Assembly: GCA_946529215.1 (NCBI GenBank)
Contig: CAMMZC010000001.1
Location: forward strand, 1-64,000
DNA: 64,000 nt
From: an uncultured Clostridia bacterium
GTDB lineage: Bacteria > Bacillota > Clostridia > TANB77 > CAG-508
Reading direction: 5' to 3'
The position numbers were made by a program, and so were the translations under genes. Numbering within the stretch: position 1 is the stretch's first letter; the number at the start of each line of letters is the position of its first letter. Positions 16,285-24,477 of this stretch are shown piece after piece. The notes below the pieces were generated by a model that ran no database searches, was not told the origin of the DNA, and saw nothing but the letters and a program-made list of their open reading frames with translations.

Positions 16285-17307
16285 TTATAAAAGATTTTTT
16301 CTTCTAAGTTGTCCACAAGCTGCATCAATATCTGATCCCAGCTCTCTACGAATAGTTGCAACTATTCCGTGGTCATTTAAATAATCTCTAAATTTCATTA
16401 TATTTTCATTTGTACTTTTGGTAAATGTGCCATTTTCTATTTTGTTTATTGGTATTAAATTCACATGACAATTCATTCCTTTTAAAAGTTTTACCAATCT
16501 TTTTGCATCTTCTAAATTATCGTTATTTTCTTTAGCTAGAGCATACTCAAAAGATATTCTTCTATTAGTTCTTTCAATATAATCTTTACAGGCTTTTAAA
16601 AGTTCTTCTATATTATATAAATTATTCACAGGCATCATCTTACTTCTTTGCTCATTTGTTGTTGCATGAAGAGAAATTGATAAAGTACATTGAATATTTT
16701 CTTCTGCAAGCTTATAAATATTAGGCACAAGTCCACTTGTAGACACACTTATATGTCTTGCTCCAATATTTATACCTTTTTGATTGTTTATTATTCTAAT
16801 TGCATTTACTACATTATCATAATTATCAAGTGGCTCACCTATTCCCATAAATACTACATTTGAAATTTTTATCTTTTCATCTCTTTCTACTGCAAGAAGT
16901 TGCTCCACAATTTCACCTGATGTTAAACTTCTTGCAAATGCAACACCTGTTGAAGCACAAAACTTACACCCCATTTTGCATCCTATTTGTGAAGACACGC
17001 AAATACTATATCCATGATGATATTTCATAAGTACTGTTTCAATAGCATTTCCGTCTAATACATCAAATAAATATTTAATAGTTCCATCTGAAGCAACCTG
17101 TTTTTTAAGAATATTAAATATACTCATTGTAAAATTTATCTTTAGTTTTTCTCTTAAATCTAAAGATAAATTTGTCATTTCATCAAAACTTGTTACATTC
17201 TCTACATATATCCATCTAAATATTTGCTCTGCTCTAAATGGCTTTTCTCCCATTTGAACTAATTCATGTTTTAATTCTTCTAAGTTATAATTTTTTATGT
17301 TTTTCAT
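16285..17307 (-). CDS. rlmN: 23S rRNA A2503 / tRNA A37 C2-methyltransferase RlmN
   Basis: Radical SAM methyltransferase of 340 residues. The CxxxCxxC cluster motif is C110, C114 and C117 in IGCKMGCKFCAST. The conserved GIGEPLDNYDNV and SLHATTNEQRSKMMP blocks follow, and the C-terminus carries AACGQL with the second catalytic Cys. Ribosome site AAGGAA. Length and motifs are standard. Confidence 0.96.
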   Translation of the reverse strand: MKNIKNYNLEELKHELVQMGEKPFRAEQIFRWIYVENVTSFDEMTNLSLDLREKLKINFTMSIFNILKKQVASDGTIKYLFDVLDGNAIETVLMKYHHGYSICVSSQIGCKMGCKFCASTGVAFARSLTSGEIVEQLLAVERDEKIKISNVVFMGIGEPLDNYDNVVNAIRIINNQKGINIGARHISVSTSGLVPNIYKLAEENIQCTLSISLHATTNEQRSKMMPVNNLYNIEELLKACKDYIERTNRRISFEYALAKENNDNLEDAKRLVKLLKGMNCHVNLIPINKIENGTFTKSTNENIMKFRDYLNDHGIVATIRRELGSDIDAACGQLRRKNLL

Positions 17308-17408
17308 TGTTTCTGATATTCCTTTCCTTCAAGGCACAATTTTTTTCTTTGCTTCTATTTTACTATATTAGCTATAAAATTGCAAGTATACAAATAATGT
17401 TAGAATTT

Positions 17409-18308
17409 TTATATGGCAGATTCTCTACATTTTAACAAATTATAAATCGTTTCTTTTATAAATTCTGCAGATGATAAAGGTGCAACCTTTCCCGGCAATG
17501 CCAATGCCCAAATAAATTTTAATCCAAGTTTTTGAGCATCTTCTACATTTATTCCTCCTGGTGTTGAGGCTAAATCTATAAGCAAAACATTTTTCTTCAT
17601 ATATTGCATTTCTTCTTTATCTATAATCATTTTTGGTACAGTGTTTATAATAATATCATATTTTTTCAAATCATCTCCTAAATCATTAATATCTATTGCT
17701 TCATATCCCAAAGCTTTAATCCATGCTAAATCTATATTTTTTCTTGCAGCACATGTTACTTTAGCAGATATTCCATGAAATTTATTTGCAACTTCTTTTG
17801 CAACCCTCCCAAAACCTAAAATTAAAACTTTACTTCCATGTATTATTATATCTGTATTTTGAATTGCAACATCTATTGTACCTTCTGCTGTGGCAATTGT
17901 ATTTAACACAACCAAATTTTCCTCTTTCATTATGTCTATAACCTTTCCATAACATATTTCAAGTTTTTCCCTTACATTATTAGAAATATTTCCCGCAATA
18001 AATATTTTGTCCTTATATATATCGTTCTTGCCTTGGTATGTTTTGCTTGTAAAATCTTCAATTTTTATAGTTTTATCACTAAAACTAGCATACATCTCTT
18101 CATTATTTCTTGAAAAAGGTATTGAACCTATAATTATTTTTGAATTAAAAATAGCCTCTTCAAGAGTGTCGCATTTTATTATTCCTTTGTCTTTTTCAAT
18201 TTCTTCAGATTTTTCCATTCCAAAAACATAAACTTCATTTTTATCATTTGCGAGAAGTTTTGCGAGATTTACTAATCTTAAATCTCCTCCAATAATTGAA
18301 AATTTCAC
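17409..18308 (-). CDS. dpaA: Dipicolinate synthase subunit A (SpoVFA)
   Basis: NAD(P)-dependent Rossmann subunit of dipicolinic acid synthase, which supplies the calcium chelator of the spore core. 299 residues, N-terminus MKFSIIGGDLRLVNLAKLLA, central ILGFGRVAKEVANKF nucleotide loop and the IDLASTPGGIN and ALALPGKVAP blocks of the family. The start is GTG behind AGGAGG. The flavoprotein subunit gene dpaB, normally directly downstream, is missing here; the next gene is rlmN. DpaB is either elsewhere or replaced by an EtfA-type route as in some clostridia. Confidence 0.92.
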   Translation of the reverse strand: MKFSIIGGDLRLVNLAKLLANDKNEVYVFGMEKSEEIEKDKGIIKCDTLEEAIFNSKIIIGSIPFSRNNEEMYASFSDKTIKIEDFTSKTYQGKNDIYKDKIFIAGNISNNVREKLEICYGKVIDIMKEENLVVLNTIATAEGTIDVAIQNTDIIIHGSKVLILGFGRVAKEVANKFHGISAKVTCAARKNIDLAWIKALGYEAIDINDLGDDLKKYDIIINTVPKMIIDKEEMQYMKKNVLLIDLASTPGGINVEDAQKLGLKFIWALALPGKVAPLSSAEFIKETIYNLLKCRESAI

Positions 18309-18454
18309 TTTTTTCTCCTCCTATTTATTTATTATCCAACACCTAGTTATTGAAAATTCACGCTGAGAATTTCTGCACATTAGTTTTTATATAGTAATAA
18401 GCCCTCATTATATTTTATTACCATTTTTTTATATTATACTTTAAACTTTTGCAA

Positions 18455-18492
18455 TAAAAAAATGCAGGAATTCTTAAAATCCCCACATTTTT
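18455..18492 (-). terminator. Probable terminator after the SpoIIQ-like gene
   Basis: Imperfect stem AAAATG..GGGATT/AATTCC..CATTTT followed by a T7 run on the minus strand. Gap 18309-18540 otherwise shows nothing. Confidence 0.55.
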
Positions 18493-18540
18493 AATACTTA
18501 TTTTCTTTTTCTATATGTTTTAGAAATTTCTAAATTAATA

Positions 18541-19401
18541 TTAAAAATTCATAAATTGTGTTGGATCCAAATATTCATTATCTTTTAAAAGTTCAAAATG
18601 CAAGTGATATTCATCCTCAATTTCAAAAGATGCTGAATTTCCAACTGTTCCAATACTTTGTCCAACCTCTACTTTTTCACCTTTTACAACAAATTCTGCT
18701 GTAAGAAGGTTTGAATATATTGTTTGATATCCATTATCATGATTTACTATAACTGTTAAACCATATCTAGGATCTTTTTTTATTGCTGATACTATTCCAT
18801 TTGCAGCAACTTTGACTACACTTGTTTTATCTGATTTTATATCTACGCCATTATGTGTAATCCATTCCTGTAAAGTATTTGAAAATACAAGTGAATCTTT
18901 TGCAAATTCTCTTAATACTTCTCCTTTTATAGGAGCTTCAAATTTAATGTTTTCTTGTTTTTTATCATTTTTAGATTTAGTATCTACTGCTATATTGCTA
19001 GAATTTGTTTCTATCGCAGTATTTTTTCCAGAATCACTTGTCTTTTTCACTGAATTAGTGGTTTTATTAGTTGTTTTATCTATATTCTCTGCATTTGCTT
19101 CATTTTTCTTTGAAGTAGTAATCTCTTCAGAATTTTTCTCTACAGATGAACTATTTAAAGTAGGTAATTCATATCCTAATTGATCATCTTCCTTAGCTTG
19201 CTCTACAGATTTTCCGATTTGAGTACTTGCTGTATCAGTTTCACCTAAATCCTCACTTAATTTTGACATATCTTTTGCAAAATCATTTTGTCTTGAACTT
19301 CTAACACCTCTTGAAATTAATAATCCTATTAGTATTGATACTACTGCTGCAATAACAACAAAGATGGCAATTACGAATCTAAAACCTTTTTCTCTTCCCA
19401 T
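18541..19401 (-). CDS. spoIIQ: M23/LytM peptidase-fold protein, SpoIIQ-like
   Basis: A 286-residue protein with a single N-terminal membrane helix (FVIAIFVVIAAVVSILIGLLI), a long Ser/Thr/Asn/Lys-rich linker (about 40-150) and a C-terminal LytM domain. The zinc-site residues are present: H and D of THNGVDI and the HLHFEL motif. So unlike B. subtilis SpoIIQ, and like clostridial SpoIIQ, the site looks intact. SpoIIQ sits in the forespore membrane and binds SpoIIIAH across the septum. The symbol rests on architecture and the spore-former setting; a cell-wall endopeptidase of other function is possible. Upstream site AGGAGG. Confidence 0.65.
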   Translation of the reverse strand: MGREKGFRFVIAIFVVIAAVVSILIGLLISRGVRSSRQNDFAKDMSKLSEDLGETDTASTQIGKSVEQAKEDDQLGYELPTLNSSSVEKNSEEITTSKKNEANAENIDKTTNKTTNSVKKTSDSGKNTAIETNSSNIAVDTKSKNDKKQENIKFEAPIKGEVLREFAKDSLVFSNTLQEWITHNGVDIKSDKTSVVKVAANGIVSAIKKDPRYGLTVIVNHDNGYQTIYSNLLTAEFVVKGEKVEVGQSIGTVGNSASFEIEDEYHLHFELLKDNEYLDPTQFMNF

Positions 19402-19519
19402 AATAACCTCCTATTTTTTAGCCTATAAGTTTTTGTATACTTTATGTATTATTAACAAAAACTCACCCAAGCTTAATTTAAAAATATTATTTACATTTTT
19501 AAAAAAATTTATACTTATA

Positions 19520-19909
19520 TTAAAAAATATTTTCTAAATTAACAGAATATTTATCATTTATATGTTGTAAAACAAATATCGTCTTTTCGACTTCTGCCAA
19601 AGCATCTTCGTATTTTGTATTTTCTATAAAGCTTTTTCCTGCAACATAATTTGTTTCCACTTTTTCAAGTTCATTGTGTTCTATATAAAATGCCAATCTC
19701 TTATGATATTTTAACCACTTTTCATAATTTTCGCTTGCTTGTTTTAACAATTTTTCATTTTCAACTGACTCTTGCTTCATAGCATATTTTATTGTAGTTA
19801 AATCCTGAATTGCTTCATTTATTACCTTGTCTGTATATTTTTGAGTTATATAGTCAAGTACAAAAATTGAAGCAACAATTATTATTGAAATAATCAATTC
19901 CTTATACAT
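19520..19909 (-). CDS. DUF4363 family membrane-anchored protein
   Basis: About 129 residues: N-terminal membrane helix (ELIISIIIVASIFVLDYI), then a helical, charged domain (IKYAMKQESVENEKLLKQAS, HKRLAFYIEHNELEKVE) typical of DUF4363. Function unknown. The ATG at 19909 lies 6 nt after a GGAGG inside the end of yetF and overlaps its stop by 8 bp, so both are made together, a pairing seen in many Firmicutes. Confidence 0.8.
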   Translation of the reverse strand: MYKELIISIIIVASIFVLDYITQKYTDKVINEAIQDLTTIKYAMKQESVENEKLLKQASENYEKWLKYHKRLAFYIEHNELEKVETNYVAGKSFIENTKYEDALAEVEKTIFVLQHINDKYSVNLENIF

Positions 19910-20585
19910 TTTTTCCTCCATCTTTTTTTTGACAAAAAATTTGACCTTTTCCATCAATAGTTACAACAAGTGCTTCTTCAGGACTAAATTTAAATTTATT
20001 AACTTCTTTTTTTAGCCAATTGTAATCTTTTCCAATTTCCTTTAAATTTTGATACATAATTTTCCCATCAACAACTAAATCATATGGGATTCCTTCATAT
20101 TCAGGCACTATCCCAAAATCTTCTGGAATAGCTTGCCTTTTGTTTGGTTTCTCTATAACTGTAATTTGACCACTTGTCTCCAAAATTGCATATTCTACAT
20201 CACCTAAATTTACTACATTTTGACTTCTTATTCTTTCTTGAAGTTCATTAATTGTAAATCTTTCTTTTATCATCGCTTTTTCTTGTATTTTTCCTCTATA
20301 AATCAGTATTCTTGGTTTTCCACAAATTATCTCTCTAAGTTTAGTACTTTTTAAATTTATTAACGAAATTAAAAGATGCATTACAAGAAGACCCAAAATA
20401 GGCACAATTCCATTACCTATTGGAATTCCTGTATCTGTCATTGGAATTGTTGCAAGGTCTGCAATCATTATAGAGATTGCAAGTTCAAATGGTTGAAGTT
20501 GCCCTATTTCTCTTTTTCCCATCATTCTCATAACTATTAAAACTATTATATACAAAATAATTGACCTAAAAAAATTGATTAACAT
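19902..20585 (-). CDS. YetF/YrbG-type DUF421 membrane protein
   Basis: About 228 residues with three N-terminal membrane helices containing the hallmark RMMGKREIGQLQPFELAISI and IADLATIPMTDTGIPIGNGI, then the cytoplasmic domain (LIYRGKIQEKAMIKERFTIN, VEYAILETSGQITVIEK). The YetF family is linked to spore germination or envelope in bacilli, with biochemical role unknown. The start is the ATG at 20585, because GGAGG lies just upstream inside the longer frame. Confidence 0.88.
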   Translation of the reverse strand: MLINFFRSIILYIIVLIVMRMMGKREIGQLQPFELAISIMIADLATIPMTDTGIPIGNGIVPILGLLVMHLLISLINLKSTKLREIICGKPRILIYRGKIQEKAMIKERFTINELQERIRSQNVVNLGDVEYAILETSGQITVIEKPNKRQAIPEDFGIVPEYEGIPYDLVVDGKIMYQNLKEIGKDYNWLKKEVNKFKFSPEEALVVTIDGKGQIFCQKKDGGKNV

Positions 20586-20742
20586 CTTTTCCTCCAACAT
20601 TTTTAATTACTAATCTCATTCTAAATTGAATTTTTACTAATAATGCCCAATTTTTTTTAAAATTATTCAAGTTTTTCTGAATAAAAAAATTTGAATTGTA
20701 AATAATATAGACATAACCTGATTTTAAAGGAGGTTGAATTTC

Positions 20743-21117
20743 ATGGCAGAAACAAGAAGTGAAACTAATCAAAATACAGGTAGTGGCGTTTGGCAAGTAG
20801 TTGGAAGACTTATTGCTGCAGCCGTCGTTTTAGCTATAACTGCATTTTTTACGCCTGGATTTACTATAAATAATATTTGGGCATTAGCGATTGCCACAAT
20901 AATTTTAGCTGTTATGGATTACTTAATTGCAAAATTCACTGGAATTCAAAGCAGTCCTTTTGGTAAAGGATTTGTAGGATTTGCATTAGCTGCAATTACT
21001 TTATATGTTACACAATTTTTCGTTGCAGGATATAGTATTTCTTGGATGGCAGCAATTATTGGTGCATTAATTTATGGTGTAGTTGATTACCTCATTCCAG
21101 GAACAACAGGAATGTAG
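20743..21117 (+). CDS. Small four-helix membrane protein, phage holin family 4 superfamily-like
   Basis: 124 residues with four hydrophobic helices (LIAAAVVLAITAFFTPGF, IWALAIATIILAVMDYLI, GFVGFALAAITLYVTQFF, MAAIIGALIYGVVDYLI). The repeated VMDYLI/VVDYLI and F.PGF motifs match the family called phage holin family IV or YvlD-like, mostly chromosomal proteins of unknown role. The ATG has AAAGGAGG 9 nt upstream; the in-frame TTG before it overlaps that site. It is divergent from yetF and followed by a strong terminator; no phage genes are near. Confidence 0.75.
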   Translation: MAETRSETNQNTGSGVWQVVGRLIAAAVVLAITAFFTPGFTINNIWALAIATIILAVMDYLIAKFTGIQSSPFGKGFVGFALAAITLYVTQFFVAGYSISWMAAIIGALIYGVVDYLIPGTTGM

Positions 21118-21159
21118 TTTTTATTTTTAATATAATAATTACTTTCTATTATATTAAAC

Positions 21160-21203
21160 AAACCCAAATTTTTAGATTTTATTCTAATAATTTGGGTTTT
21201 TTG
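21160..21203 (+). terminator. Terminator after the small membrane protein gene
   Basis: Stem AAACCCAAATT/AATTTGGGTTT (11 bp) followed by a T-run. Confidence 0.92.
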
Positions 21204-21300
21204 TAACTTATTCTGCATAAAATATTTTTTTTTACATATATTACCTTATATTTATAAATATTTCAATATTTTTTTCTAACAAAGAGAGGAGTGCTTCTTT

Positions 21301-21552
21301 ATGGAATATGTAAAAGAAAAATTGTTAATAGATAAAAATGAATCAGACAAAATACAACAACTAATTGAATCTATTATAATAACTAGGGAAGATTTAAATA
21401 AAGCACATGTTAATTTTGAATTTGCAGAAGGAGATTTAGTCGATTTTTATACTTATCAAATTATGGCTCTACAAACTAAACTTAACTATTTAACTAAACT
21501 TGCTAAATTAAAAAATGTTGATTATCACTTTGATTATAAAAAAGTTGTATAA
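21301..21552 (+). CDS. DUF2508 (YaaL-like) family protein
   Basis: 83 residues, acidic and helical. The stretch HVNFEFAEGDLVDFYTYQIM followed by ALQTKLNYLTKLAKLKN is the pattern of DUF2508/YaaL, a small protein of unknown function common in spore formers, usually near recR and SigK-processing genes. Those neighbours are not here. GAGGAG precedes the ATG. Confidence 0.7.
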   Translation: MEYVKEKLLIDKNESDKIQQLIESIIITREDLNKAHVNFEFAEGDLVDFYTYQIMALQTKLNYLTKLAKLKNVDYHFDYKKVV

Positions 21553-21579
21553 ATTTTTACAAAAATCTTCAAAAAACTC

Positions 21580-21608
21580 TTGAATTTATTTTAATTTTAG
21601 TATAGTAT
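21580..21608 (+). promoter_or_regulatory. SigA-type promoter for the DUF4912-GH57 unit
   Basis: TTGAAT, 17 nt, TAGTAT, about 33 bp ahead of the DUF4912 start. Confidence 0.6.
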
Positions 21609-21641
21609 ATATAAGTAGAGAATTAATACTTAGGAGGATAA

Positions 21642-22580
21642 ATGATGACTAAGAAAACAAAAGAATTAGAACCAACAACAAAAACAAAATCTAAAAAAAC
21701 TGTTTCTAGTAGAAAACAAGCTACTGTAACTGTAAAAAATTCAACAACCCAAAAAACTGCCACAGCAAAAAAAAATGCTACAGCAAAAAAAGCTTCTGCA
21801 ACCAAGAAAACATCTGTTGAAAAAAAGACATCTGTTAAAAAAAGTGGTACTGCCAAAAAAACAGCATCCAAAAGTAATTCAACAAAAAAATCTTCTACTT
21901 CAAAAAGAACCACTATTTCAAAAAAATCTTCTATTGCTAATACAAAATCTAGTTTTCAAGCAGAATATTACGATTTACCATATATGTACAATAAAACAGT
22001 CGTAAAAGTCTTAGCTCAAACGCCAAAAATGCTATTTATATATTGGGAAATTTCTGAAGATGATAAAAATCTTTTCAAAAAAAATTATGGTGAAAACTTT
22101 TTTAATTACACCAAGCCTGTTCTAGTAGTATATAATGATACAATGAATTATTCTTTTGAAGTTGAAATAAATGATTTTGCTAATAGTTGGTATTTACATA
22201 TAAATGATGCAAATTGCGATTATCATATAGAACTTGGTAGAAGACCAGTAAGCCATGAAGTGCAACATCAAACTAGTTCTGCATATATTCCTTACTATAT
22301 ATATGTTACATCTTCAAATGAGATGACTTCTCCAAATAATACAATTTTGTTCAATCCTAATTTAAAAACTATTAAATATAGGAATATCAAAACTGGAGAA
22401 ACTGTCGAAAAAGATATTAAACAATTTACATTTATTACAAATTATGGAATATTTAATGTTAAAGATTTATATAAATTCTTATATCCTAACGAAAGTTTTG
22501 AATTTGAAAATATTGTTTTAGGAAACACCTCATCAGGAGCTCTATCATCATCTGGAATGTTTTCATCACAATTTAAGTAG
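21642..22580 (+). CDS. DUF4912 protein with long Lys/Ser/Thr-rich N-terminal tail
   Basis: 312 residues. Residues 1-105 are a low-complexity basic tail with repeated KKT, KKS and AKK units, resembling histone-like or nucleic-acid/polyanion-binding tails. Residues 107-250 are the DUF4912 domain: YYDLPYMYNKTVVKVLAQTP, FIYWEISEDD, and HIELGRRPV. DUF4912 is typically found beside GH57 (DUF1957) branching enzymes, as here, and may bind glycogen or assist that enzyme; this is inference from co-occurrence. Two adjacent ATG codons follow AGGAGG; either may be used. Confidence 0.85.
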   Translation: MMTKKTKELEPTTKTKSKKTVSSRKQATVTVKNSTTQKTATAKKNATAKKASATKKTSVEKKTSVKKSGTAKKTASKSNSTKKSSTSKRTTISKKSSIANTKSSFQAEYYDLPYMYNKTVVKVLAQTPKMLFIYWEISEDDKNLFKKNYGENFFNYTKPVLVVYNDTMNYSFEVEINDFANSWYLHINDANCDYHIELGRRPVSHEVQHQTSSAYIPYYIYVTSSNEMTSPNNTILFNPNLKTIKYRNIKTGETVEKDIKQFTFITNYGIFNVKDLYKFLYPNESFEFENIVLGNTSSGALSSSGMFSSQFK

Positions 22581-22584
22581 ACTA

Positions 22585-22618
22585 AGTGGACAAAAGTACA
22601 TTCTCTTGTCCACTTTAT
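22585..22618 (+). terminator. Hairpin between the DUF4912 and GH57 genes
   Basis: 10-bp perfect stem AAGTGGACAA/TTGTCCACTT with 12-nt loop, followed by only a short T-poor tail (TATCATAATA). It may reduce read-through or protect the upstream mRNA rather than fully terminate. Confidence 0.65.
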
Positions 22619-22660
22619 CATAATATATATTTTATTAAGATAAGAAAGGTGAACTAACAA

Positions 22661-24340
22661 ATGCAAAAAAAAGGATACTTAAGCTTTGTTCTACATGCCC
22701 ATCTTCCTTTTATACATCATCCAGAAAGTGATGATTATTTGGAAGAATCTTGGCTATATGAAGCTATCTCAGAAACATACATACCATTATTACAAAATTT
22801 TCAAAAGCTTGTAGATGAAGGAGTTAAGTTCAGAGTTACAATGACTATGACTCCTCCTCTTCTTTCTATGCTTGATAGCAAGCTTTTGCAACAAAAATAT
22901 ATAAAATATTTAGAGCAACATATTGAACTTGCTCAAAAAGAAATCCAAAGAACTACTTATGATGAAAGAGTAAATAATCTATCTAAGTATTATTTTGATA
23001 GATATTCAAATGATCTTCATTGGTTTAAAGATATTTACAATTGCAACTTAATTACAGGCTTTAAAAAATTTCAAGATTTAGGAGTTTTAGAAATAATTAC
23101 CTGTGGAGCAACTCATGGTTACTTCCCTATTTTGTATGTAAATGAAAAAACTGTAAGAGCACAAATTGCAGTTGGTGTTCAAACTTATGAAAGATATTTT
23201 GGAAGAAAACCTCGTGGTATTTGGCTTCCTGAATGTGGATATGTTCCAGAAGCTGACAAATACTTACGTGAATTTGGCATAGATTATGCAATTGTAGAAA
23301 CACATGGAATTTTGTATGCTAATCCTACTCCTGTTTATGGAACTTTAGCTCCTATTGTTTCACCTAGAGGATTTACAGTTTTTGGTCGTGACTTAGAATC
23401 TTCAAGACAAGTTTGGAGCTCTATAAATGGCTATCCAGGAGATTTTAATTATCGTGAATTCTATCGTGATATTGGTTATGAAGCAGATTACGAATATATT
23501 AAACCATATATAGCTCATGATGGAGTTAGAGTAAACACAGGAATTAAATATCATAGAATAACTGGCAAAACAGATAATAAAGATATATACAATATTCAAT
23601 GGGCAAAAGATTCTGCAGAAATGCAAGCAGGACACTTTTTAGATAGCAGAACTAAACAAATAGAAAATGCAAGCAAATATATGGATAAACCGCCTATTGT
23701 GCTTTGTCCTTATGACGCAGAACTTTATGGACATTGGTGGTATGAAGGACCATATTGGCTATATATTTTGTTTAAAAAAATATATTATGACGAATGTAAT
23801 TTTGAACTTATTACACCTTCAGAATATATTGACAAATACCCAGAAATTCAAGAATGTGAACCATGTCGTTCAAGTTGGGGTGCAAATGGATATAGCGAAG
23901 TTTGGCTTAACCCTTCTAATGACTACGCACACAAACACCTACATACTGCAGGAGACAGAATGTGTGAAGTAGCTTATGATTTTCGAAACTGCTATGAAGA
24001 TTTGCAAAAAATGGAAAATGATATTGTTAAATTAAAATCTTTAAAACAATCAATTACTAAAATTACTTCTACAAAGAAATATAAAGAAACTAAACTTAAG
24101 GTACGTGCACTAAATCAAATGGCAAGAGAATTATTGCTTGCACAAAGTAGTGACTGGCTATTTATTATAACAAATAACACAATGGTAGATTATGCACACA
24201 AAAGAATTAAAGACCATATTGGAAGATTTACAAAATTGTATAATCAAGTTAAAGAAAATAAAATAGATTCTACTTTTTTGAAAGATATTGAAGAAAAAGA
24301 TGCAATTTTTCCTGATATTGATTATAGAATTTATAGCTAG
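22661..24340 (+). CDS. GH57 family 1,4-alpha-glucan branching enzyme (DUF1957)
   Basis: 559 residues. The family N-terminus is FVLHAHLPFIHHPES with the active-site His. The nucleophile Glu is E191 in WLPECGY and the acid/base Asp is D352 in PYDAELYGHWW, close to positions 184 and 353 of the characterised Thermus branching enzyme. The C-terminal helical domain (about 420-559) is also typical. It probably introduces alpha-1,6 branches into glycogen, a storage polymer often built before sporulation. No glgA or glgC is in the window. It forms a unit with the DUF4912 gene and ends in a clear terminator. Confidence 0.9.
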   Translation: MQKKGYLSFVLHAHLPFIHHPESDDYLEESWLYEAISETYIPLLQNFQKLVDEGVKFRVTMTMTPPLLSMLDSKLLQQKYIKYLEQHIELAQKEIQRTTYDERVNNLSKYYFDRYSNDLHWFKDIYNCNLITGFKKFQDLGVLEIITCGATHGYFPILYVNEKTVRAQIAVGVQTYERYFGRKPRGIWLPECGYVPEADKYLREFGIDYAIVETHGILYANPTPVYGTLAPIVSPRGFTVFGRDLESSRQVWSSINGYPGDFNYREFYRDIGYEADYEYIKPYIAHDGVRVNTGIKYHRITGKTDNKDIYNIQWAKDSAEMQAGHFLDSRTKQIENASKYMDKPPIVLCPYDAELYGHWWYEGPYWLYILFKKIYYDECNFELITPSEYIDKYPEIQECEPCRSSWGANGYSEVWLNPSNDYAHKHLHTAGDRMCEVAYDFRNCYEDLQKMENDIVKLKSLKQSITKITSTKKYKETKLKVRALNQMARELLLAQSSDWLFIITNNTMVDYAHKRIKDHIGRFTKLYNQVKENKIDSTFLKDIEEKDAIFPDIDYRIYS

Positions 24341-24404
24341 TTTAGTCAATACTTGCAATTGTATTGATTCGAGTTTTTAAAAAAAATATTAATCACACAT
24401 ATTC

Positions 24405-24436
24405 AAAAGGACGATTTTAAACAATCGCCCTTTTCT
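24405..24436 (+). terminator. Terminator after the GH57 gene
   Basis: Stem AAAAGGaCGATT/AATCGcCCTTTT with one mismatch, ending in T residues. It lies between convergent genes. Confidence 0.88.
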
Positions 24437-24477
24437 TAGTTTTCCAATCTTATATTTAGAAGTAATTATATAATATT

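Noticed and set aside
20743..21117. Prophage remnant suggested by a holin-type protein
   Set aside because: The family is mostly chromosomal, and no endolysin, terminase or integrase is nearby.
21623..21913. Minus-strand frame rich in Val, Phe and Leu over the DUF4912 tail
   Set aside because: Antisense of Lys/Ser/Thr codons; no start signals.
22585..22618. Full transcription terminator splitting DUF4912 from GH57
   Set aside because: The stem is strong but lacks a T-run after it, and no promoter was seen before the GH57 gene, so partial read-through is more likely.
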